Position numbers and translations under genes: made by a program. A stretch of DNA of 64,000 nucleotides from Diadophis punctatus similis (lineage: Eukaryota; Chordata; Lepidosauria; Squamata; Dipsadidae), in NCBI GenBank assembly GCA_023053685.1, contig JALIGW010000026.1, positions 3,837,194-3,901,193 of the forward strand, given 5' to 3'. This document shows, one piece after another, positions 55,327 through 64,000 of the stretch. Under the pieces are notes generated by a model that made no database searches, had not been told where the DNA came from, and worked only from the letters and a program-made list of their open reading frames with translations. The stretch's first letter is position 1, and every line of letters begins with the position of its first letter.

Positions 55327-55633
55327 GCTGGCCCTGCTCACTCTGCCCCTCCCCTCCCAGGAGTCTCCACGCGGCCCGTTTTGGATGCGAGGTAAATGCA
55401 GAGCCCACGCGGAGGCTCAGGTAGGAGGGAAAACGGGCCTTCCGGAAGTTCTGGAAATCCGAAAATGGGCTCATGGATGGATGGATAGAAGGATGGATGG
55501 ATAGATGGATGGATAGAGGGATGGATGGATGGAAGGAAGATATCTTTATCCTAAATCCTTGGGGAGAATCTGATAATCAAATTGCCAAATCCAGCCAAAA
55601 CCATCTAGTAGACTGTGTGTGTGTTAATAATGA

Positions 55634-55828
55634 ACACCATAGGCCATTGCTTCTCAACCTGCAGAAACCTGGGGGTGGGGTGGGGGCACATTGTCATCAC
55701 AGAGGGTCCGTGAGTGCTTGCGGAAATGTTAAGATTTAAATCGTGGGGTTAAGTCTTGGGGTTCCTTTGCCACAAACAATATTTAAAGGGGATCCATAGT
55801 GAAGAAAGGTTTGAGAAACACTGCCCTA
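55634..55828. mobile_element. hAT MITE (TTCTCAACCTG family)
   Basis: CATTGCTTCTCAACC and GGTTTGAGAAACACTG ends, flanks CCATAGGC and CCCTAGGC (8 bp, one difference). Confidence 0.75.
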
Positions 55829-55835
55829 GGCATTG

Positions 55836-56206
<371 letters not shown>

Positions 56207-56377
56207 TAATAGATGGTGGATGTGGCAGTGCCTTGGAACAGCAGAACAGAAGAGGAAGAACTGGAGAAAATAAAATAAAAATACAAAGACCTACAAATAG
56301 AACGACTGTGGCAAAGGCAAGCTACGGTAGTACCAATAGCCATAGTTGCCTCAGGAGCAATCCCAAAACAACTGGAG

Positions 56378-56522
56378 CAGCGGTGGGTTGCTCCCGGTTC
56401 GGCCCGGTTCTGCAAACCGGTAACGGCGGTGGTGGGAGGCTCCGCCCACCTGACTGGGATGCTTCTGCGCATGCGCAGAAGTGTCTCACACGTGCGCAAA
56501 CCGGTAGCAAAGGGTTTTACTG
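56378..56522 (-). mobile_element. short hAT MITE (GTGGGTTGC family), one end lost
   Basis: CAGCGGTGGGTTGCTCCCGG end present; same words as 26163-26289; contains CTGCGCATGCGCAG. Confidence 0.75.
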
Positions 56523-56529
56523 AACCAGA

Positions 56530-57345
<816 letters not shown>

Positions 57346-57349
57346 CATT

Positions 57350-58635
57350 TCATTTACAGGTTGCTTTTATTTACAAATATACTGAAGTATAACCTTCCAC
57401 TCATTCAGTCCCGTGCGTGCGCCCATACACTCCCACGTAAGGAAAAACAAATATGTGAAGTTTGAGAATCACATCGCTTGAGCCGTCGGTGGACGTCAGG
57501 GAGAGAAGAAACCAAAACGGATCCAACCGTCAGCTGTGGCCACGTGGACATGAAAAGAACACCCCCCCACAACAACACAACTAATAAATAATTTAAGAAA
57601 TGGCAAGTCATTAAATTAAAAAGGCAGAACCAAGGCTAGGAGGTTGATGACAAAAACCCAACAGATTGAAAAAGGCCAGGGAGCGTCGGAATGAGCTATT
57701 AAGGATGATCCTTATCATCGTCATCGTCATCGGTATTTTTACAAGTTAAACAAACCGGAACAGCTACAAAATACTACATTTTGCTAACATAAATACAGAA
57801 TATATAAATATACAGAGGATACAGCCGGATGCGGTGAAAACAGAAACAGGGGAAGGGAAGGAAGAGAAAAGTGGCTTGAGGAGGAAAAATAAAATAAAAA
57901 TAAAGAAGAGAATCAATACCCAATAAGGAATATTTTGAAGTGAACCGCTCAGACAGAACCCCAACGGGAGCATTCACCGAGGATGAGATCCGACAGGGCA
58001 GTTCAGCAAATGATTTGATTTACCACCACCCCCTTTTTTGCAGCTTAAAATTTGGGGAGGGGGGCACCCGAAACTGAAAACCTGGAGGTGATCTATCCTG
58101 CCAGCAAGCTGGTGGAAGAGTCAAGGAAGTGAATGTGAATGAGAATCGACATCAACTGAGCATTTTGTCAGAACTCCCTGGTGCCTTGCAGCCACAAGCC
58201 AAGGTTGGGTGATGCCCTCAGGAACCAAATCTCCCCCCCACACCCACCTCAGAGGTCGGCCCTAATCTGCTCTCCCTGGGTAGCTACGCCTGGTTGAATA
58301 AAGCCAATTCTAGGATTTCTGGTGGAATTTTCCCTCCCGCGAACGCCCAAGAGACAAATTCACCCAGTTAGAAGGCTACAGCAGAAGAGAACAATGGCTG
58401 AAGCGGAACATCACCAAGAAAAGGGGGTTCAGTAGAAATCAATCAAATCCATTAGAGAGGACATGAAAAGGACCCCAAGGGACATTTTAAAGGGAGTGCT
58501 CTAATACTGTATAACTGCTTGTTGGGTGAAGTCAAAAAACACATTTGTGTAGGCTATCATACACACGCACACACAAAAACCAAACACACCGACTTTTGTG
58601 CAGTGTCTCATCCATGTGCCTGTGTCACCATGGTA
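57350..58635. other. single-copy block resembling a minus-strand 3' UTR
   Basis: On the minus strand an AATAAAAGC signal lies near 57368, preceded (57400-58000) by UTR-like sequence with TGTAAATA, TTTATGTT and GATGAC runs. No coding exon is seen upstream of it in the window. It may be only intergenic DNA. Confidence 0.3.
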
Positions 58636-58642
58636 AGGAATA

Positions 58643-59028
58643 CAGGTAGTCCTTGAGTTATGACCGCAATTGAGCCCCAAAGTTCCGCTGTCAAGCAAGA
58701 CATTGGTTAGGTGCGTTTTGCAACCTTTCTTGCCGCAGTTGTCAAGCGAATCACCGCAGTTGGTAAGTCAACAACCCGATTGTAAAGTGAATCCGACTTC
58801 CCCATCGACTTTGCTGGTCAGAAGGTCGCAAAAGGGGATCACGTGACACCCCCCCGAGACACTGCAACCGTCATAAGTACATGCCAGTTGCCAAGCATCT
58901 GAATTTTGTTCACCTGATCATGGGTCAAAGGTCGTAACTGTGAAATATGCTCCTAAGTCGCTTTTTTCCCCCAGCGTCATAACTCTGAACGATCATTAAA
59001 TGAATTGTTGTAAGTCAAGGACTACCTG
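58643..59028. mobile_element. Tigger-like MITE, complete
   Basis: 386 bp, TA|CAGGTAGTCC to GGACTACCTG|TA. Best-preserved copy of the family. Confidence 0.92.
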
Positions 59029-59030
59029 TA

Positions 59031-59156
59031 CCGGGTTTCCCCGAAAATAAGACCCTGTCTTATATTTTTTTGAACCCTGAAATAAGCACTTGGCCTTATT
59101 GCCATGCACTCAAAAGCCCGATTGGGCTTATTATCAGGGGATGTCTTATTTTGGGG
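59031..59156. mobile_element. TA-target MITE abutting the Tigger-like MITE
   Basis: Starts CCGGGTTTCCCCG after the shared TA at 59029-59030 and ends TTTTGGGG before TA; the right end lacks 8 bases of the inverted repeat. Confidence 0.85.
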
Positions 59157-59164
59157 TACAAGGA

Positions 59165-59550
59165 GAGGCTGAGCAAATCAGATATAAAAAGAGAAAACAT
59201 TTTGATCAGAGTGGGTCAAAATGGGTTTCATGCAACGATTTATTGAAGGGGTCGCCCACAGTTGAGATCATTTTGTAAACGCCGGCCAATTACTCTTCCA
59301 TTATTGTAGTGTCTTATCAACGTAGGCAATATATAAGTCACTTCTTGGCGGTAGTTATTTTTCGTTCAACTGAAATTCGGTGGAATGCAGAATAGCACCG
59401 GTCTCCAAGTGGGAGAAAATGGCTTATCCATCTTTTAAAAAGACGGCTAAGATTTTGGCAAGTTTTTTTTAAAAAGATTTGTTGAATACAGCCTTCTGAG
59501 GTTTCTACTAAAAATTATGAGGACTAGCGATCGCTTAAGTAGTTAGATGT
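59165..59550. other. intergenic sequence, no feature
   Basis: No gene or repeat recognised. Confidence 0.4.
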
Positions 59551-59553
59551 ATA

Positions 59554-59725
59554 CAGGAAGTCCTCGGTGTACTGCCACAACTGAGCCCAGAATTTATGTT
59601 GCTAAGTGAGAAATGTGTTTGAGATTTGTCCCATTTTACGACTTTTCTTGCCAGTGAATCACTGCGGCTGACAAGTTAGTAACACGGCCGTGGAGTGAAT
59701 CTGGATTTCCCATTGACTTTGCAAT
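59554..59725. mobile_element. partial Tigger-like MITE
   Basis: Left half only, CAGGAAGTCCTCGG through CCCATTGACTTTGC. Confidence 0.8.
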
Positions 59726-59729
59726 AGCC

Positions 59730-60455
59730 AATGAGAATATCCAAGTGGCGTAATGTTACATTAATGGCATTACTGAATAAATTTAACTATGTGTTTGGAA
59801 ATAGCAAAATTCCTCATTCGGTTAACGTCCCCTTTTGAAATAAGTGATGTACGTTCATTTTAGAAGAATTTCTCAGGACAATCCTTAGAAATCTTTCCAC
59901 CTCCCTTTATTAACTCCACTGTAGATATGGCAGCCTAATCAATCATACTTTTCTATGTTATTGTAAATATGCCTCATTACCATTTCGGCCCGATCTTTGC
60001 TTACTGGACATAACGTGATTAAAAGACGGGAAGGATGTGTATCTGTGTGCACCTGTTTATTGGGCAGAGTCAAGCAGTGTGTGGCACAAATAATCTGCTT
60101 GCAATGGCATCCCACATGGGTTGTCATTCAACCCAGATTTATCCAAGGTGGTTTTATCCATCTAAGACATCGACATTCCTACCTGTTTTGCTCTCTTGTC
60201 TACTTGAATTATCCAAGGGCATCCTCTCCCGAGAATGCAAGGGTAAGCTTCAAGTCAAGAGGAGGTCAAGAGCCTGCTTTCAACCCTTTGACCCTGAAGT
60301 CCCAGGTTAAAACCATACAACCAGCAGATTCCTGAGAGCAATCATCCATGCCACAAATAAGAGTGACATTTATCTCAGCCGGGTGCCAGGGGAAAAGAAA
60401 AGCAAGTTTGAATAGCTTCGCTAGGGTCAACTTGGCCTTCGAATCTGCCGTTACT
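59730..60455. other. intergenic sequence, no feature
   Basis: No gene or repeat recognised. Confidence 0.4.
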
Positions 60456-60459
60456 CTCG

Positions 60460-60935
60460 GTGGAATGGGACAACTTACCGTGGCCAACTCTCACCATGGC
60501 CAACTCACTGCAGGGCAATCTAATTCAATTTAATTATTTAAAATAAATGTTTTAAAAAATATTTCAGTTTTTGTCATTCGTATTTCATTTCGTTCCTCCT
60601 TCTTCATTCTTTCTTGAATGATTCTATTCCACCATTTCTTCCATAGTAGTGTAATTCAGGGGTGAAATTCAAAATTTTTCCCTGCCAGTTCTGTGGCTTG
60701 GTGGGCATGGCAGGGGAAGGATATTGCAAAATCCCCATTCCCTCCCCACTCTGGGGCCAGCCAAAGATGGTATTTGCCGGTTCTCCGAACTGCTCGAAAT
60801 TTCTGCTAACGGTTCTCCAGAACCTGTTAGAACCTGCTGGATTTCACCCCTGGCACTGTAACTCTTGTCCCGCAGTGATTCGGCCATGCCAAGTTGGCTG
60901 TGGCGAGTTGGCCATGGTTGAAGTTGGCCGTGTCA
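60460..60935. mobile_element. unclassified TTGGC element, split by a hAT MITE
   Basis: GGGACAACTTACCGTGGCC at the left and TTGGCTGTGGCGAGTTGGCC at the right correspond to 46345-46712 in reverse. The hAT MITE at 60657-60852 (CAGGGGTGAAAT..ATTTCACCCCTG) sits in its middle. Confidence 0.75.
60657..60852 (-). mobile_element. hAT MITE (GGTGAAAT family)
   Basis: Same family and interior (GGGCATGGCAGGGGAAGGA) as 41858-42090. Its target duplication is worn. Confidence 0.85.
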
Positions 60936-60939
60936 GCTT

Positions 60940-61368
60940 ATTAGTGGTGTTGGAAGGATTACAGTTCTTCACAATTTGGAGGCTAACTATCTCTATGGAA
61001 AAGCCTTAACGTCTTTCCTAAAAGTTCTCCACGTTGTCATATTTGCGGAGGACCAGAAGATGGAACTTGGAACATCTGTGTTCTCAACAGAACTTTCAGT
61101 TGAGGATGCAATAAGGGAATGGCATCCCTGGATGTGGTTGAATAATTAAGAATGATTCATTATTAAAAGGGGTCTCTTTATGCAGTTCCATTGGGAAGCT
61201 GCACACCTGTTTTTGTGGACAACGTCCTCCTTTGGTGGCCTGTGGAAATTGGTTTCCAGATCCACTTGATAAACCCTCCTGGGATTCTCCTACTTTTAGA
61301 TTCAGGAGACACTCTTGGGTAGGGTGGATAGGAGAATGTGAGATCTGCTTCTCTTCAAGATATTCATG
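60940..61368. other. intergenic sequence, no feature
   Basis: No gene or repeat recognised. Confidence 0.4.
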
Positions 61369-61376
61369 CCATAAAG

Positions 61377-61609
61377 CAGTGGTTCTCAACCTTCCTAATG
61401 CCGCGCCCCGCGCCACTGCCCCGCCCCACCCGCCGCCGCGACCCCCGTCCCGCCGCCACCATTTGGGTTCTGCGCATGCACAAAGCGTTCTGCGCATGCG
61501 CACAGGGTAAAAGAACCCAAAGGGCGGGGTCCGGGCGAAGTCTCCCGACCCCTGTGAAAGAGACGTTTGACCCCCAAAGAGGTCGCGACCCCCAGGTTGA
61601 GAACCGCTG
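61377..61609. mobile_element. hAT MITE (GGTTCTCAACC family), perfect 8-bp target duplication
   Basis: CAGTGGTTCTCAACC and GGTTGAGAACCGCTG ends. CCATAAAG at 61369-61376 and 61610-61617. GC-rich interior with CTGCGCATGC repeats; this explains the local CpG density. Confidence 0.93.
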
Positions 61610-61619
61610 CCATAAAGGA

Positions 61620-62120
61620 AGTGAACAAACAGGGCATTCACACGTGAGCAAATTATGTAACCGCTCAACTGTCAGGGGATTTGGTTTTAGAATGCTGCGA
61701 TATTTTAATTTCTTTTGTCAAAGGGGGTTGTGCTTTGGGATTTCATTTTATTTTTTAAAACAGCAACAGCAGCAGCCAATCTCTTACCTGAAATCATTTT
61801 TAAGAAGGCAGTTGATGTAGGCAGCAATTTTCAAGACACTGGAAAAGATGCACATTTTCACACATCATTAACTTCTAGAATGCATTAATACGATCGTGGG
61901 GTGGGGAAGACTAACTTATAGATGCTTATAAGGAGAGATGCTTGTGGGTGATGGCCTTATCATGGATCATTGGATCTGGCAGGAGATAATAAGGACCCTA
62001 TCAGATCTAATAGGAGCTGGAATCCGGTAGGGACAACTGGTCTTCATCTACCCAAAGTTTTTTTTTTGTGCCTGGCCCTCAAATTATGAGGAATAAATGT
62101 TGAAAAGACCTAAAGGAACT
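61620..62120. other. intergenic sequence, no feature
   Basis: No gene or repeat recognised. Confidence 0.4.
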
Positions 62121-62124
62121 TAAC

Positions 62125-62514
62125 TCAGATAGTCTTCAACTTCTGACCAAAATTGGGACAAGAACTTCCATTGTTAAGGGAGGCGGTTGATAAGTGAGTC
62201 ACACCCAATTTTGCCATCTATTTTGTTGTGGCCGTTAAGCGAATTGTGTGATTGTTCAGCTAATCTGGCTCCCCCCGCCCGACTTTGCTTTTTGGAAGCT
62301 GCCGCGGAAAGTCGCAAATGACAATCACGTGAGTCCAGGACATTTGCAACAGTCATAAGTACATGCCAGTTGCCAGCGCCCAGATTTTGCTCATGTGACT
62401 GTCGGGATCCTGGGACGGTCGTAAATGCAGGGCCCCATTGTAAGTGACTTTCCCCAGCACTGTTATAACTTTGAACGGGCATTAAACAAAGGGTTGTAAG
62501 TCAAGAACTACCTG
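62125..62514. mobile_element. Tigger-like MITE, diverged complete copy
   Basis: CAGATAGTCTTCAAC to GAACTACCTG, with the family interior. Confidence 0.85.
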
Positions 62515-62519
62515 AAAAT

Positions 62520-64000
62520 CTTATTCCTGGAATTCTTCTGCTTTCAAAAACGTGTGGCTATCATCGATCTAACATGACCCTAAAAGAAGAGACAGGCAGT
62601 AGGAGGATCATGGCTTATACAGATCTACTGTAACTTGAGCACTGGACGTGCCAACCAATACTCAAAATAAGTCTCTAAGTCAGTTTTCCCCCCACCTTGA
62701 GATTTCGGGATCTTGATTCCCAAAATTTTCAGAAATGGCTATGAAATTTCAGCAACGAAACACAGTTTTCCCCTAATTCAGCCTTTCTCGGATCCGGATA
62801 CCATTAAGGTTTCTGGAATACAACACTCAACAATGGTTGGAGGTTCCTAGGAATTAAAACACACACATCTCGACCGCCTCCAAATTGACAAAGGTTAATC
62901 AACTCGAGAGGTGTGTACATTTTGTGAAGCTAGCCCCTACTTTGCCAACTTGTTTTATGAACATAAAAAAACATTATATCGAAGTTCTGAAGAACTTGGG
63001 GACCATCCCCAATACATTCCCAAGGTAGTTGAGCAGATACTTCTAGAAGTCCATAACATGAGGTCAAACGTTGTCTCCAGTTTATGTTTCCCAAAAATGG
63101 ATAATGAAAAAATATAACAAAAATCAACAATGAAATTTGAGGTTAATAACACCTCGTGGGAACTTGGGCTAAACTACCTGAGGTCGATGGGATATGTAGA
63201 CCAAAACATCTGGAACTCAGTTTCGGGAAGAAAGGACAATGCAGCGATGGAAAACTGGTGGACCAAGAATGGTCTGGAAGATGCTGGCCTTCTACTCAAG
63301 CCTTCGCCTACTGCAATTTAAACGTTGCAGAAGTCGTGAAATGCAAAATACGTGGGTAACCATGATATTCAATTCACTAACTTGTTTTTTTTTCTCTTTA
63401 AATATAATTTAAATGAAATCAAACCACAGACCCAGATCCATCCCCTTTTCGGAGCAGGACCCCAACATACTCCTCAATGGCCCCATGTTAGCTTACCCTC
63501 GGATCTAACTAGTCACCAAACGTGGATTTCCCGTGGCACTCTTAATGGTAAGCATCATAAAACGTGCTTCACGTCTTCGCATCTGCCAAGGTTTAATTTC
63601 TACTAGCAACTGGTCCACGGGCATGGGGAATAACGGAGCTGCTTCGGAATAAGCGCCCACCAGGAGTAAAGCTATACCAAATGCCATCAGTGCTTGCCTT
63701 TTTGAAATTACATGATGGATAAGTGGGGGTGGGGGAGGAAAGGGATTTCTTCTAAGCCCATTGAGGGGGGAGAAAGATACAAACCACAATCAGCTCTAAT
63801 TAACGTGATCCCGAAGCAAGGATCTGTGGGGTATCGCTGTCAGATCGGTATAAACAAACGGGAATCACCAACAGATGGCTGCCAATCAAAGCTAAGAGAG
63901 CTAGGGGTTAGGTGGAGACGTGAAATTTGGCACTGAATCCCTTCACCATTATTATTATTTTTTTAAAGTTTTAACACACCCAGAATGGCGAACAACCTGA
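62520..64000. other. intergenic single-copy block to the right edge
   Basis: No PBX3 or other exon found. Short frames at 62911-63117 and 63130-63321 show no recognised family. A/T-rich stretch near 63360-63420. Confidence 0.4.

Noticed and set aside
62911..63321. Two adjacent short frames as a small gene
   Set aside because: No splice signals, no family resemblance, and both strands are open over the same stretch.

Overview
This is a vertebrate nuclear DNA window, almost certainly from a squamate reptile and most likely a snake. The evidence is the repeat content: many copies of a tRNA-headed SINE of the Sauria type, a Bov-B (RTE) LINE tail, an R4/Dong-type LINE, CR1, L2/CR1-like and L1 LINE tails, and several hAT and TA-target MITE families. 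Long AATAG, ATAG and trinucleotide arrays are also present, and many sit directly on LINE 3' ends, as described for snakes. Only one protein-coding gene could be recognised. Everything else is transposon debris, microsatellite, or single-copy sequence without a visible coding exon.

The gene is MAPKAP1 (SIN1, a core subunit of TOR complex 2), on the minus strand and represented by its 5' half. A CpG-rich promoter with ETS-, YY1- and NRF1-like sites lies at about 28.3-28.8 kb, with a probable non-coding exon 1 ending at 28504. Exon 2 (16919-17246, ATG at 17177), exon 3 (14326-14415) and exon 4 (10222-10373) join in phase to give the first 166 complete codons (exons 2 and 3 each end one base into a codon). 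Exon 5 was not found in the left 10 kb, so the gene runs off the left edge. To the right (29-64 kb) is upstream intergenic sequence. In human the next gene on that side is PBX3, but no PBX3 exon was seen here.

Layout: 1-10 kb, intron 4 with ATTCT arrays, SINEs, CR1, an L2/CR1-group LINE, an R4 tail and an 860-bp ATTCT higher-order array. 10-17 kb, exons 4 to 2 with an L2-like LINE carrying an RT remnant, a hammerhead-bearing repeat and hAT/Tigger-like MITEs. 17-28 kb, intron 1 with a 1.2-kb GGA/GAA polypurine tract and a 0.9-kb GATA/GACA complex. 28.3-28.8 kb, promoter. 30.1-32.7 kb, an unusual locus in which a core of about 19 bp (GAAGTCTTCA-CTCAGGTCC) recurs about 16 times among ATCT arrays, ending near a 100-N gap. 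33-64 kb, intergenic, with nested CR1, hAT, MITE, solo-LTR, Bov-B, L1 and R4 fragments.

The most interesting signal is a family of short tandem units at 34.7-35.6, 41.8-42.3 and 51.25-51.62 kb, plus one at 12.85 kb. Each carries a recognisable hammerhead ribozyme fold: CTGATGA, a 5-bp stem II, GAAAC-GTC, and complementary stem I arms. This fits the hammerheads known from Penelope-like elements and retrozymes. Other points worth a second look are a perfect 116-bp palindrome at 53.09 kb, two TA-target MITEs sharing a single TA at 59.03 kb, and several nested insertions with intact target-site duplications.
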